Part shown: positions 12,866-27,400 of the stretch, one piece after another
How the letters are laid out: the number at the start of each line of letters is the position of its first letter
Numbering within the stretch: position 1 is the stretch's first letter
Assembly (NCBI RefSeq): GCF_002234675.1
Contig: NC_019869.2
Location: forward strand, 10,216,015-10,280,014
DNA length: 64,000 nucleotides
Source: Oryzias latipes
Taxonomy: Eukaryota; Chordata; Actinopteri; Beloniformes; Adrianichthyidae
Reading direction: 5' to 3'
The notes under the pieces: model-generated
Seen by the model: the letters and a program-made list of their open reading frames with translations, nothing else
The model's database searches: none
What the model was told of the DNA's origin: nothing
Made by a program: the position numbers and the translations under genes

Positions 12866-15800
12866 AACTGTAAATCTATTAGATTGGTGAATTAATTGCT
12901 AAACTAAACTAATTGGACCTTCTTTTTTCAGTGACATATTTCAAGAGTTCAGCTATGTCAGTTAGGGTCAACACTGCACACTGCTAAAATTTACTTATCA
13001 AGACAGAAGAACATTCATAGTTTACCTAATCTGAATGCATTATCTGTTATGTTAGTGGAACTTGCTCGTTATTTTCCACATAAGTAGCAAGAACGTGGTT
13101 AGTTTTGATTAAGCGAGTAAACACTGTGGGGTGTAATGATCCAGCTGTTCAAAATGAGCCTTCCCTAATAAGCAGACTCCCAGGCCCAATGTAAACAGTT
13201 GATTTATACCTGATCTCTAATGCTATGACATCCTACACCCTTCCCCTGCAAGGCGAGGGAGAAATGGAATGAGCACAGGGGGAGAAATAAGGAATTATCT
13301 ACACATATTAATAGGGGAGCGCTGAGAGCAATTTACCTGCTTTTAACTGTCTTCCCAAGGTTTCAGTTGCACAAGCTAACCCATTGTTCATTTTGACATA
13401 GTTTCCCTTTATTTTATTTGACATCTATTTGGCACATAAGTCAAAGGGCTAACGGTTTAATGGATGGGACAGAACAGGAACCTGGGAAGAGTGAGTCACT
13501 GGGTTCATCTGAGCACAAATGTTTCCGGTGAAACCAAAACCAACCAACAAATGTAATCTTAAATCTAAGAGCAAACAGAAAAATGTATTGCTTAGTGCTT
13601 AATATCTTACTTTTGTAAACCAATTTTAAAAATGAAAAAATTGTAATAAACAGACACAGATGGGTCCCTGTTTTTTTTCTTTTTTCTTTTAACCTTATTA
13701 TATTATTAACAAACCACCTCTGTGAAGTGGCTTCAACAATCAAGTTAAAATATCGTAAAAAGTATTGACTGTAGGTGTGTTGTGTACATGTTGACATGTT
13801 TATATGTGGAGATTTTTGGAGCCAACAGGTATGTTTGTAACATTTGAGTGTGTGTATATGTGTGTGGACAGGCCCCGCCCCTTTTAGACCAACACTTACA
13901 CCTGACAGTAATGATTATACACTTCCCGCAACTTGTTGCTTATTGCTTTATGATTCTACCCTTACCCCGCCCCTCTCTAACATCCCTCTCACTTTCTCCC
14001 TCCACTTCTTTTTTCCATCTAGTTCAACAAAAACGGTTACAAATATGATCAATATAAAAATAAGTAAAGTTTAGCCTACAGTAAATTACAAAAGGTGGTT
14101 TATACAAATATGCACTTCGTGTGTCAGAAGATTCCTAACCCCCCGTTTTAAAAGCAAAATATGTCCAACACAAGTGTCCTTCAGCTCTTTTTTAAACTCT
14201 TCAAGTTTAAAAAAAATATTCACAAATTCATTAATTGACAAACAACAATTGTCATAGCAGATGTCAACAGGATGTGCTTGTTGGTGTGCTATCCGCACAT
14301 ATGCCAATCTGACAAATTTTCACTTTCAGGTAACCAACTCACACTACCTGAATGAAGTGCCTGTGTAAAAACATAATTCTCATTCTTTAGTAATTACAGC
14401 AAAATTACATTTTTCTATTTCTATAATTGCTTCAAGACCTAAAATTGTTTATTTTCTAAATGAACTATTTTTTTTAAAGAAATGTCCACCTTTCATAACA
14501 AAGTAGCAAATCTACCAGTGAAGTCAACGTATTTAATAAAAGTGATAAACAGATATTAAACATTTTAAGTCATGCAAACATTGATGCAAACAAAGAAACA
14601 ACCGTGCCATGAAGATTGCTTTGGCTGATTTACAGAGAGGAGATTAATTCCCACTAATGGCATTACATCTCAAGAGCTCATGCCCTCATGGAGCTTGCTC
14701 AAAGGCCAGGTTTTACATCACGTTCTGGTTTTCTGGGGAAGAACTGCGTTACAATCTACCTGCACTACACATCAATAAAGCTGTCAAGATTTCCAATAAT
14801 AACAGAGGCCACTCAGATTTCTTTATTGAGTTTCCAAGTGGTTATGTAATCTGTTGAATAACACCGTCTTCTACTGATTCTGACAAGCAAAAAAGTGTGT
14901 AATGAATGCAAGCTTTGTTCTCCCAAATGAGGATGCAGCTCCGCTGCAATGAGCATCTTCCTTTTTTTTTTTTTAGATTTGTTTGCTTGTCATTTTATCA
15001 GTTTGTCCGCAGCAGCACGAACAGCTTTGGGTGATTGTGCACATCTGCCACTGAAGGGAAGGGTTTTTCGAAGGGATCAGGGACCTTTTCATTAGCCAAA
15101 CTTTCCTTTCTGTACCCTTTTCATTTCCTCTCGATTTTCCATAGCACATATATCTCACACTTCATCCTAGTCGATGACATTTGTTTGTCTCATTTTCCAA
15201 ACTGCTGAGGACAGATGGTGAAACCCGAACAGCGAGTTCAGTGTAACAGAAAAGGACAAATTCATCTCATCTGGGGTACCTTTGGTTACAGGGAAACATT
15301 GAAGAATTCCTTCAGGACAAATACTAGTAAAAGCAAAAAGAACGTAAAATGAAACTGTGTCCATGAATTGCTATTACAACCTGCTGATGGTCGTATTACA
15401 CAGAGCCGAGAAATGAAAAAAAAAAAAAAAAAGAATAATGTGATCAGCTACTGGATGTGGTTGGCTGAACATTAATCCTAACTTGGTTTCTAACCCTGAC
15501 ATTCAATTTTTTCTTCCTGCCAAAGAAAAACAGTCTTGTAGTTGTACCCATTGCTCCATAGCCGCGCACATTTTCACAGAAATGTACTTAGAAACAAAAG
15601 CAGCAAAGGCTGCAACATTAGTCTTAAGTTAGTTGTTAATGCCTAGTTCCCAGCGGAGCGTACTCCACTGAAATAAACAGAAATGTAATCTAAAGTTTCA
15701 ACAACGTTTTCATCAATGTTCAGCTTTGTTCAGGGGCTGCTGTTATTAAGTCAGTGTCGTTTATTGGTTTCCAAAAGTGTAAATGTACTCATTGGGTTGT

Positions 15801-15928
15801 CAATATAAGTAATATTTACATATGTTAGTCCAGACCACGGGTGCTCATAACGTCGACCAGTCGACAGCGAAGGATGTGCTGGTAAATCGCGGGTCATCAA
15901 AGATGAATAACATTTTTATATGTTATTC

Positions 15929-16098
<170 letters not shown>

Positions 16099-16535
16099 TT
16101 TTTTTACAAAAAATCTGTGCGTCCTTAATCAGAAGCCAGTCTGATCAAGGACACTACTGAAAAAAAATCTGCGAATACGTGAAACGGCGAATAATAAAAA
16201 GCGGGGGAACACTGTACACAAATCATATATTAAAAGATTAATATATGAATATAAATAATATAAAAGATAAAAGATTGAGGTTTGAACCAATCATGGGGAA
16301 AGTGAGTTCTTGCATCACAAGTCAATGATAAGAAGCAGTAATGGTTTGTGTGTTGTTTTTTTAAGTTTGGTTTGTTTGAGTTCAAGTCTGTTCAGTTTAT
16401 TTGCCACTAAACTTATCACCTGATATGTCAGCATCTCTTGTTCTTTAGACTATTTGGCCAAAATTTTTGTTTTGTTCTTTAATTCCTGTGTCAGACTTCT
16501 GCATGTGCATCTTCTTTCAAAAGTCCTGACACTAC

Positions 16536-16963
16536 AGCCTTGTTTCCACTAATCAGTCCGGTCCGACCGACTTTAGAATGGTCCAGGCAATTCAGGTAAG
16601 TGTTTCTACTCAAAGATGGACCGTCTTGGTGCATGTGGAGGTCATCTCATTCTTTTGCGTTTGGCTTTGGTATTTGGTATATACAAAGCATTTAATGTTG
16701 TTTGAGAGCAGCTTGCAGGCGGACAAGAGAAATACAGCCGCTTTTCTGGGTGCTTTCTTTTGTCGCAATGACCTTCAGCCAATCAACGGGTTTCAACAGT
16801 AGCTCCGCCTTAACCTGTCTGTTCCATTTTTCTGTGGACCAACGTGGATACAAGAATGGAACGATTCAGTCCGGCTTGATGGATTCATTTCTACTTTGGT
16901 AACACTAGAATAAAATACCCGACTGGTCTTGACCGGACCGTACTGCTCAGTGGAAACAGGGCT
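16536..16963. mobile_element. Non-autonomous DNA transposon (MITE)
   Basis: Imperfect inverted ends: left AGCCTTGTTTCCACTAATCA, right (minus) AGCCCTGTTTCCACTGAGCA, both followed by GT(C/A)CGGTCCG. About 430 bp and non-coding. Superfamily not settled because no clear target duplication was found. Confidence 0.7.
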
Positions 16964-16974
16964 TACATGTACTG

Positions 16975-17408
16975 CACATATGTCAAACTCAACCCCAAAT
17001 GTGGCCCTCCATGCCATTTTATGTGGCCCCCGAGAGCATAAAAGTTTTTGATTTCTTAAAATAAAAAATAAAAATTGGTGTGTATTTATTAATATCTTGG
17101 GGGAATCTACCTTGAAATATCGGATTGGGCAACTATACATTAGGACTTAAAGACTGTCCATATAATCTAACCTGACAGAATCTCATTTAAAAGGATTTAT
17201 GCTAGAGTAACAAGCAAACATGTTTTCTATGCAACTGTAATTGTCACATTAAAAAGTTATAATAAATAAATAATGAGTTCTTTAACATTAAGGAGTAAGT
17301 ACATTTATTTTTCATTACATTTAGCTACATGTATAAGTTATATCTGGCCCTTTGAGGACAGCCGCTATACTGATGTGGCCCTCGGTGGAAATGAGTTTGA
17401 CACCCCTG
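16975..17408. mobile_element. hAT non-autonomous element
   Basis: Flanked by a perfect 8-bp duplication, ATGTACTG (16967-16974 and 17409-17416). Right end TGAGTTTGACACCCCTG; the left end carries ATGTCAAACTCA and GTGGCCC internally. This is the well-known fish GTGTCAAACTCA repeat. Non-coding. Confidence 0.88.
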
Positions 17409-17516
17409 ATGTACTGACTTGTAATGGACCAGAGCAAGACTATTTTACTTTGTTTTTTTGAGCAATTCTGACATAAACGTCACATTTCCAAGCCTTGAGC
17501 ACTAGTGTCACATTTA

Positions 17517-17890
17517 GGCAAGGCAAGGCAAGGCAAGTTTATTTGTATAGCACAATTCGTACACAGAGTAATTCAAGGTGCTTCACAAAACAGAAAAATG
17601 CATTAAAATCACAATACATCATAGAAATAATCAACATAAAATTTACTTTAAAAGAAAAGGAAAAAAAAAAAAAAAAAAAAAAAAAAAAGATTTTAAAAGA
17701 AAGGAAGGAAAGAAAGGTGCAGATAGGACCTTTCAGTCATATACACGGCTAAACAGAAATGTTTTAAGTCTAGATTTGAACATGAACACAGAAGAGGCCT
17801 GTCTTACGACTTCAGGGAGGCTGTTCCAGATTTTAGCTGCAGAATATTGAAACGCTGAATCCCCTTGTTTAGTTCTGACTCTGGGAATCA
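17517..17890 (-). mobile_element. Retroelement 3' fragment with (GGCAA)n and poly(A)
   Basis: Begins with GGCAAGGCAAGGCAAGG then TTTATTTGTATAGCACAATT, a common fish LINE/SINE end read in reverse. It contains a pure A tract at 17661-17688. The following TCAGGGAGGCTGTTCCAGAT block is a typical fish LINE 3' segment. Confidence 0.6.
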
Positions 17891-19364
17891 ACTTTAGGCA
17901 CTTATACCCCTACAGAAAATTTAAGAGTAAAAATCTATAGCTAAAACATTTATGGCTGAGTTTCCTTACAAAAGATGATTGAAAAAAAGTAAAATATCCT
18001 GTTTTTATTAATAGAGCCATAAAAAATAACCTTTAGTGGGTTTTATGCTGTTATACTGGAACAAACATCCATGTAGCAGCTGTGATTACCACATCGAGGA
18101 TGAAACAAAGATTTCAGCTCAGCTTTGATTCACAATGCTGTTATTTCCGGCCATGAAAGATTCATGGAAATTAAAATGTCCATGGCCTCATTCCTATTGC
18201 TTTGAATGAAGTGAAAAAAAATAAAAATGTCAGGAAATGTCAAGTATGTTCTTTAAACACACACACACAAAGCATCTAAAATGCCTCAGCTTAAGTGTCA
18301 CAATTATAATAACCTAGGATTGCTCTGTTGGCAATTGTGCTGTGTCATATAGTGGATATATTTGTATTTATCCTCACTAATTTGCAATAAGTTGTATGGG
18401 GAGCCAAAAGATTTTAAAACACTGAAACCAAAACAAATCACATGAACAACAACATCCAAAAGATGAAGAAGGAACTATTGTACATCAGTCACACATGCAC
18501 ACAAGTTATTTTTAGCTTAAGATAAATGTTCAGCTGGAGATCAGAGAGGTTTACTAATCGTTTATAAGTGGTCAAGGTAGGACTATCTGGAGAGAATCTT
18601 CACTCTCAGATCCACAGACTATCTTCATGCTTCACTAACTTCATCTAATTTTACACCTGAATATGGAAGATGTGTGTTTTCTAGCATATGCTGAGTAACA
18701 GAAACTCTACAAATTTATTGATAAGAACTCATCTGTTATAGGTAAAACCTGGTGAAAATTTACTGCAAAGAACCATAAGGTTTCCACATCATATACAGAG
18801 ACTGTTGGGTTGATTTTTAAGTCTCCAAATATTAAATCTACCAAGAATAGAAAGGGTCCACCTGCTCTGCATTACACTCTTTTTCCAGGTGTGAATATTT
18901 ACATGCTTCAGATGCACATATTTCTGTTTACTGCAAAATTAGATTTTTTCCAAGATCCAACTCATATCACCAGAGTTGGTTCCCCCTTTTGAGCTACATT
19001 ACACGCAGGTTTCTTTGCTGTAGAGTTTTTTTCATCCTTTGTGGTTAAATGTTCATCACATCTTAAAAGAGGTCTCAAACACATATTACTGTAAGGCTGA
19101 GGAAAGTCGTAGGACTGCTTTTAGACCTGACATCAAACTGTAGCTTCTTAGCACCCAGAAAATATTTGCATCTTTTCAATAACAGCTCAAAAAAAGACGG
19201 CCTGAACTGAGACTGGCTGCAATCTGGACAGTTGTTTACACAAAGCTGCTTTAAAAGTTCAGTTGGCGTCTTCTTCAAATACTGTCTGTGGCAAAAACGA
19301 TAATTTATGGCAGTTTTTAATTCATTGTAATACAGGTAAATTCCAATACAGAATTCCTAGGATG

Positions 19365-19585
19365 CAGCCGTGGTTCAGCTGTAGGGCGGTTGACCTCTGA
19401 TTGGAAGATTGCAGGTTCGAGTCCGATCATGTGTCGAAGTGTCCTTGGCCAAGACACTGAGGTTTGTGCCAGTGTTCAGCAGCGGAGCCGCCATCAGTGT
19501 GTGAGTGGTACAGTGACTGTAAAGCACTTTGGGCCTTTGAAGAAGGTAGAAAAGCACTATACAAGTATACGCCATTTATAATGGC
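19365..19585 (+). mobile_element. tRNA-derived SINE
   Basis: tRNA-like head GCCGTGGTTCAGCTGTAGGG with B box GGTTCGAGTCC (19414-19424). It is followed by the family body (CAGCGGAGCCGCCATCAGTG) and tail AAAGCACTATACAAGTATAC. Same family as 51686. Confidence 0.85.
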
Positions 19586-20129
19586 TGGCATAAATAAAGG
19601 TTTCATCTGGAGAGTAAAGCTGGCAAGGTTTTGGAGTTTGAACAAATTGACTTAAATTGTCGGTCTTTCAGCCTTTGCATAAAGAAAGTCATTTTTTAGT
19701 TTGCATCATATTCAGAAAACAATAAAATCTTATTTTGTTTCATTTCAATATAATGCTACTTTTGTTTAACTTTGTTCGTGTTTTGACAGTAATCTGCCCC
19801 CAGAAACCTGTAATGATGAATGTCAAACAAACGAAAGTTGTTCCGCTCCCTGTGTGGAGCCTGAAATTTGGAAATGAAACAATCAGAGCCGAGTTTGGGC
19901 TTCCTACTTACATATCACGTGCATACCCTGTACGTCATAAGTGCGAGTAACATAAACTAGTCTAACGAATACTTCACTTACGACCCACACAACAATCGTA
20001 CATTCCATTTTCATGTCTCTTGAGGATGCTGCATGTGCCTAAAAGGAACTGCAAAACACAGCTGGGCTCCCCTTAAGATGTGGCCACTCCTCTACAAGCC
20101 TCCACAAGCCCAGACAACCCAAAAACCCA

Positions 20130-20345
20130 CAGCACCCGAACGGGTCAAGCCCCTGCCTGGGTGCATTCAAACAAGGCTTTTTCTTAAGTTCCTGCTGCTG
20201 AGAAAAAAAACCCCACAGCATGAATCTCCCACCACCATGTTTCACTGTTAAATTGAATGGTATGTTCTGCACGCTATGACTTAGACAAGAGGCAAGACTG
20301 ATCACTCTTTGTTCTACCAAACTACAGTTAAAGTCACAGTCCCAT
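20130..20345 (-). pseudogene. Tc1-like transposase remnant
   Basis: The minus strand reads VKHGGGRFMLWGFFS, the Tc1 transposase V-K-H-G-G-G-x-x-M-x-W-G-x-F-S block, inside a broken frame. Confidence 0.65.
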
Positions 20346-20510
20346 TCATCCATTCACACACTGACGGGGGCTCTGCTGCCAAACACTGGCACCAACCTAT
20401 AACCACCAGGAGCAATGTGGGGTTCAGTGTCTTGGCCAAGGAGACTTCACACATGCGTGGGCAAGGTGGGAATTGAACCTAAGGCCTATGGATTCTTGTT
20501 TCTTAAAGGC
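20340..20510 (-). mobile_element. tRNA-derived SINE, reverse copy
   Basis: GTTCAGTGTCTTGGCCAAGG and GGTGGGAATTGAACC (reverse of a B-box region), preceded by the CATTCATCCATTCACACACT tail side. Same family as 51686 but opposite strand and diverged. It abuts the Tc1 remnant. Confidence 0.65.
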
Positions 20511-21889
20511 TGAGAATCCTTTAACATTTGTTATATCACTATGTCAGAGAGCTCTAACAAACAGATGAATCTTTGGACCACGTTCAGATCAAGTTCTTGT
20601 TCTCTTCTCTTTTAAGCCACTTTCACACATTTGCTCAGTTTAAGAGAATAATCATCTCTCAAACATGTTCCAGATGTATCACTCTTTTTCCATACGAGAC
20701 TTAAATGGGTCACTATGCTTTTTTCCTTGTTGCAGTTTTTTTTTTTACTTTTTCTCGTTTTGTACCAACAAGAATCCTGTCTTTGAGCATATCTGCTGTT
20801 CCCTTGACCTCATGAACTGATCTGCTTTTTATCTGTGAGACTTTTTACAAAGTTAGGTGCCTTTTCAAGTTACGTTCAGTTTATTTTAAACACAACAGCT
20901 GTGAAAAAAAAAAGTGGGAAAAAAAACCCTTAAGAAAACATCCTTGAAAATGAGAAGCAGAGAAGTTCCCTGTTTGAAAGGGTTTCCAGTTTGTCATGTT
21001 TTAGTTTTAATTTAAAATAAATATAAAAAATTGTTACATTAGCAAGAAATCTTTTTGAATGCAGTGTACAGACTTATGTGAAACAAATAAAAACTCAACA
21101 AGTGTGGAAAAAAGCTAAAAAATTACAATAAGACCTAAAAAAACATTATGGATTCATTGCATAAGTTGGCTGAAACATATTAAAAGGAGAGCAGATGGTG
21201 CTGTGAGGCAGTGACATAACGGCAGAATAAGTGGCAAATGCAATGAATGTACAAAACTGTGTTCAATCTGCCAGACAGAAGATTCATCGCAGGCTTCCCA
21301 GTCGTCAGTCTGCTCTGGGAAATCTCTGGAACTGACAGAACGTACACTTGGTAAATGTTTTTGGATGTGATTTATCTGACTAAAGTCAGATGTGCACCAA
21401 AAAACTCAAATTTAGATTTGAAAAATAAACAGAATATATTTTAGACAAAAGGATGACATTTCAACTTAAAAGATAAAGAAAGTCATAAATTTCTTTCTGG
21501 AAAACCTCCGTCTGGTCAGTCGTGCTTTTCAGCATTCTGATCGAGCTCCTGTTTGTACGTCCCTGCTGAACTCTAGATCTGTTACTAACAAGGCTTTTAT
21601 CCTGAACGACCATTTTAACGTGGATTAAACCTGAGCTCCTCCCCCCTGGCTGTTTGTTCTTCATCTCCCCACGCGCCCGTGGTTGAAGCGGGGGTCTGGC
21701 GTCTGTTTTCAATTCAAGTTTGAGTTGTCACCTTCCTTCCACAAACACATACTCCTCTTTTGAACTGCAGTTATTTCGAGTATCTTTAGAGGAACCAGTT
21801 CTCTGTGCTGTCATTTATTGACCTTTACTTTACTTGACCTTACTTTCTTTATTGATAAAGTGAATTCTGTCAGACAGACCATAACTCGG

Positions 21890-23575
21890 TTGTTAACAGA
21901 GACTTTTTAGTTGTTTCTGATGTGTTTGGTCATTTTGAGTTGATTTCATTCAAACCCACAAACTGCTGTCTTGATGTGTTTCCTCCAAAAATTCTAAAGG
22001 AAGCTTGTGATATTGTAGGGCCTGGACTTTTGAATTTCATTGCTGCGTCCTTAAGCTCTGGACTTGTTCCATCTGCTTTAAAACATGCTGTGGTTAAGCC
22101 TCTTCTTAAAAACTCTCACCTTGGAACCTCATTTTTATCTAATTTTAGAGCTGTTTCCTGTTTTTATTGGAAAAAGTTGTTTTTAGGCATTTGCTGTCCT
22201 TTTTAGAACACAATTTTATTTTTGAGAAGTTTCAGTCAGGTTTTGGATCTCAGCACAGCACAGAGTCTGCCCTGCTTAAGGTCCACAATGGCATTGCCAT
22301 GTCCGTTGATGCCAAACAGCCTGTTGCTCTGTTGCTATTGGACTTGACAGCAGCTTTTGACATGGTGGACCACACGGTCCGCCTGTCTCAACTACAACAT
22401 CACGTCGGCATTTGTGGCACTACACTTGACTGGTATAAGTCCTGTTCGACTAGGAGAAGTTTTTCAGTCAGGCGTGGTGAGGCCTCCTCATCTGTGGCTT
22501 CTCTGTCCTGTGGGGTTCCTCAAGGTTCTATCCTTGGTCCTACTTTTTTTTTCTTTATATCTGCTGCCTCTTGGTTCTGTCATTGCATGGCATGATGTCT
22601 CTTTTCATCGTTATGCGATGATCTGAAGATAAATCTTCCCTTCAGTTTGAGAAAAAAAAGAGCTCATAAAACATTTTAAAGGAGTGCATTGAAGACACAA
22701 TGCCAGAATTTTCTGTATTTGATCGAGTCAAAACGGATACAATTGCTTTCGGGTGACACCTCCACAGTTGACTCTACTGCTGTTAGAAATCTGGAGGTTA
22801 TCTTTGACAGCTGTTGTTGCTCCTTTTACTTTAAGCTAAACCTTCCCTGAGCCGCAGGGATCTTGAAACAGCCATCCAGGTCATAATTACCTCCCGCATA
22901 GATTATTGTGACTCTCTGTACTTCGGTGTCACGCAGCGAACACTGAGCCGTCTCCAGTTATTTCAGAATGCAGCAGCACGGCTGTTAACTGGAACATCCA
23001 GACGAGAAAAACATCACTCCAGTACTCAGTTCACTTCATTGGCTGCCTGTTAATTTCAGAATTCAGTTCAAACTTTACTGTTTGTTTTTAAAACTCTTCA
23101 TGGTTTCGCACCAATTTACTTAACTGAGCTTTTAACTGTCTGCAGCCATTCTAGAGTTTTAAGGTCTGCTAATCAATATCTGCTTCATGAGCCCAGGTCA
23201 CGACAGAAACACTGGGGGGGTTTCCATTGCCGGCCCTCAGTTATGGAATAACATTCTTCCAGAACTGCCCATGATATCTGACCTTAACAGCTTTAACCGT
23301 GAATTAAAAACTTACATTTTAAGATGGGCTTTCACTTCTCAGAAGTTGGTAGCATTTTATTTTATTTCCTTTGTTTTATTGCATTCTTATTTTTTATTTT
23401 ATTTATTTTATTGCTGACTGCTTTTTGTAATTTTACGCTTTTTTAAATTTTGTTCTCAATTTGCCTAATTTGAAACTTTCTCCGTTCTATTGTGAGGCAC
23501 TTTAGTACTACGAAAGGAGTTGTAAAGTGATATACAAATAAAGCTTAATTCATTCATTTATTCATTCATTCATAA
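21890..23575 (+). pseudogene. L2-like LINE, decayed reverse transcriptase
   Basis: Successive broken frames give PPKILKEACDIVGPGLL, EKFQSGFGSQHSTESALL, LLLLDLTAAFDMVDHTV, SCGVPQGSILGP and, near the end, GPQLWNNILPELPMISDLNS. These are the ordered motifs of an L2-group polymerase. The catalytic Y-A-D-D position reads YAMI and is followed by a stop. The 3' end TTGTAAAGTGATATACAAAT then ATTC repeats (23560-23575) is L2-like. Dead copy. Confidence 0.85.
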
Positions 23576-24159
23576 ATTTAGTTTAAACGAAAGTTGTGAC
23601 TTCTCGAATACAAATCAAACTGAAAGAATGTAATATCGATTACATTGCCAGTGATGTTTTATTCTGAAAAGTCACATCTGTCATGTGCTTTTTCAACAAC
23701 TACAAAAACAATAAATAAAAGTTTTTACTCAACAGCTGATCATTTAGTCTTTCGATTTCATGCATCACAGTCCACAGCACAGCATTAAGCCTCCATGAAG
23801 CTTCAAATATTAAAATGCATTTAATTTTATAAGATAAACTTGTAAAATGCATGCAGAAACTCAATTTCACATATTCATATATTAATTAAAGTGGTGAGAG
23901 TGCATGAAAATGTCTGCCTTGCAGTCTTTTCTGGTGATCTCTGTTAGAAAACTCTTTCAAGGAGCTTTGAAATCAGAGTTTCTTCGAGGTAAAAGTCTCA
24001 AAAGAAAACAGCAGCACAGGTAGTCTCCTTCATTGTCATTCAGCTGGAGTTCCCAGTGTGTCTGCCTAAACAAATTCAAGTCTGCTCTAAATACAACTTG
24101 AGTTAATTATTTAACTTTTGTTTTGCATTTTGTTTTTGGATTTTTGTTCTTAGTGCTCT

Positions 24160-24460
24160 TTGAAATTCAAAGCGACAGCGCACGTTCATTATCCACTGCA
24201 GCAGAAAGTATCTTTTTGTACATTGCACGGTTGGGATGGATATGGAGGGCTATACGCTGCTGGCTCCGTGCCCCTTCCACATGTACAAACACACACAAAC
24301 ACAAAACCTCCAATACATTTGCAGAGGTGAAGAGAGTCTCTCTGTCTCCCATTTCCAATCTGTCTGATGCCATTACCATTATCTGGGCCATGCTGATGGC
24401 AACCATTTCCAGCCCTATACGTGCATGGCCAGCAAAGTACATAGCAAATTGCCCCACTAT
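24160..24460. other. Possible conserved non-coding element
   Basis: A balanced-composition stretch without homopolymers or recognised repeats inside AT-rich intron. It contains GCCATTACCATTATCTGGGC and a homeodomain-like TTAGCTAATAAG. It is open on both strands but has no protein character. Constraint is inferred from appearance only. Confidence 0.25.
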
Positions 24461-27400
24461 TAGCTAATAAGTGGATGAACGATGCGCCCGGTGTTCTGTC
24501 CTGTTACTATTACAGTCAGCGTCACGTTAATCCATTAACACCATCCAAATCAAGTTTTAGCATGAAGACATGTTGCTACAAAGTGTTTCCAACATGTCGC
24601 TTAACCCAGAGAATCTTTATTATCATGGAAATGAAATCCACTGAATGGCTGCCAACTCAACAACTGAAGAAATGACTCAGTGTCAGCCAAGTTAAGGTGT
24701 CTACTTTGAATTACTGCATTCATAGTAGACACTAAAAACTTAAAAATAACCCAAGTCGGGTTGTTTTTAGTCTAACTCCAAGTTTAAAAAGGTACTAACT
24801 TTTTTTCCAGAGTTAGTTCAGGGAAAAAGAATAGAATCTTTGGAAATGCTCCAAAAAGTGAACCCAAAAATATATCCCAACATGAAAAATCCAAGAAATA
24901 GGTTGAAGAAATAACCCAAGTGTTTGAAGACTGTCTATTTTAGCTTTGAAATACTAACAAATTACAAAATGTAATGAACTTTTTGCTTGATAGATATTTC
25001 TAATATTTTTGCTCCTTTGCAAAAGTGTTTTACAGATGGAAATTGTTTATTTCCCTTTTCAATGAGGTCACATTTGAAAAAATAAATAAATAAAACAAGA
25101 CTGCAGAGCTGAATATGTAGATGTAATAATAACATTTTTTTCAGAACTTTCTATTCGGACTAAAATGGGCAAATATGGAGGTAAAAAAAAGCCTAATGTA
25201 AAATGTAAAAACAACATAGAGAGGTTTTTAAAAATGTACCCTCAGTTAAGGTGTTCTATCCTCCTGATCACCAGAGGGGGAAAAAAGTTGTCCAGTGAAA
25301 GTTTTTAAATCCACCACAAAAACTAAGACGCAATTCCCAGAGCCTCACCCATCTACATTTGGTATAATTAAAAAGCCCCAAATGTCCTCTGTAGATTCCA
25401 TTAGGATGTCGTTCAGTCATATGCAGATCTTGGGAGATATTCAGGTTTTACAAAAAGGTTTTACCAAAAAGGTGAAAATAAATGTGTTTACTGGTGTTGT
25501 GAAGTTGTGAGAGGCCATATTTTCTATTTTATTTAGAATCAAACTACAATCAAGAATCTTTTCCGTGAATACCAGTAGAAGACTGAATCAGAAAATTGCT
25601 TGATGTGTTGACTGCAGATTCTTGGTTTCCCGTAGAAGTAAAGTTTATGATCTTTTATCTATTGTAAAGTTTTATGCATTCAGGTTTCATTCTAGTCAAC
25701 CTCTCAAATGTTCTGCCGCCTGCATTTGTTGAAGTATTGTCTGTTCTGTTGATACTGTAACTGCTACAAGCTTAAAGTCACGGTCATTTGTAATCCATTT
25801 ACAAAACGTCCCCGGTGATCTCTTAATTATGATTGTCATTTTTAATGAAAGTCAAAAACTCTGAGTTGTTTTCTTGGACATCGCTTCTGCAAAGTGGAAG
25901 GAATTCATTAAGAATTTGCCTCTGAGGGCAGATCTGTTGGTAAAGAGTTAGCCCGTCCCCCTTCCCTTCACCATCGCTGAGAGCTCGAAGCAGGTAGCTT
26001 TGTATTTTCTACATCACAAATAAGCTCTTTTCAAATGACATTTGTCCCTCTGTTCCTGATTTACAATGATTTAAATAAAGAAAGTTTTAAGCTCCATCAT
26101 CAGAAAAATGCCACAAGTATTTGTTAAAAACACCAAAAACACCATTTTCATAGAGCACATACCAAAACAGTCAGCTTTCTTTACCTGGTTATTTGGTGTA
26201 CTTGAGTTGAATTATGTCCAAATAAAATAAAATCAATAATAATAAATAAAAGGAGCTTTCAAGAGTAGCATCCCTGACTTGTCCTTGCTTGTGGATGAGG
26301 AAGAACAGATAAGAAGAACAATTACAGCATTTTCCTGCAGTGAATTGAAACTGAAGATACTTTGACAGGGATTTTTCTGGAGGCAGACGGCATTCTCCGC
26401 TGGGTCAGGGAGCATGTTGTGTTTGGGTGCTACAAGCTGTAAACAGAGCGAGGAAGGAGATGGGCAGAGTGATAGAGATCTAAACAGTCCTGCACAAACA
26501 CAGCAGCAAGAAATATAATCAAACTTTCTGCCAGTCCTTCAGTGCTCTGACCCCGGGGGTAAAAATGGAAACCAATTAAAAGAGCGGGACACTAATGAAG
26601 CAATGACAGAAAACAGGGAAGGAAAACGAGGAGTTAACATCACAAGGTAAATTCAATTAACAGGAGGACATATTCAGGGAGTCGTGTTACTCTCAGCACC
26701 AAAGCTGAGGAAGATGGAAGGAAGAAGGGGGGAATGATGGTACAAAAGATCACAGCGAAGGCTGAAAAAGGGGGTATTTGATGCCGCAGAGGTGTGATGC
26801 AGAGAGCATGTGCAAACACTCCTCATGAGCTCAGATATTGCACTGAAATGAACAGTAATAATGCGATGCGTCTATAAAGCAAAGAGCTTTAAACTCCTCT
26901 TCAGATTTTAGCGCAGCCTTGGGGATGCTTCACAACGGAGGAAAAATATGGCAACCATGACCTCTGAAGTCTATGTAATGGCATTCTCTTAATACCATGA
27001 TTAATCACTAAAAAAAACCTAGATAGGGGGGGGATTATGGCCACTTCTACAGGCAGAAAATGAGGAGGAAAAATGGCCCAACAGTTCAGGAAACTATTAA
27101 ATGGTTTGATAGTCTGGGGATATCATAATGAGTCGGATTTACCAGCCTGCCACAGAAAAGACAGAGTTTTCCTTGGAGATTAAAAAAAAAAAAAAGCATT
27201 ACCAGATCAATAATTGTCTTTTTAGTTTCAGTTCCCATGGGCATGAATTGAGATGCTGAAGGACTTCTAGACGGACTTTTGGCAGAAATGTCTTAGTGGA
27301 CAGATAATTATTTATCCTCTAAATTCTTAGGCCAGATGTTTAACTGTCTGTTTTTCTTGACTTCTTTTCCCCCAACATCTGACCAGCTTATTCCACCGTT

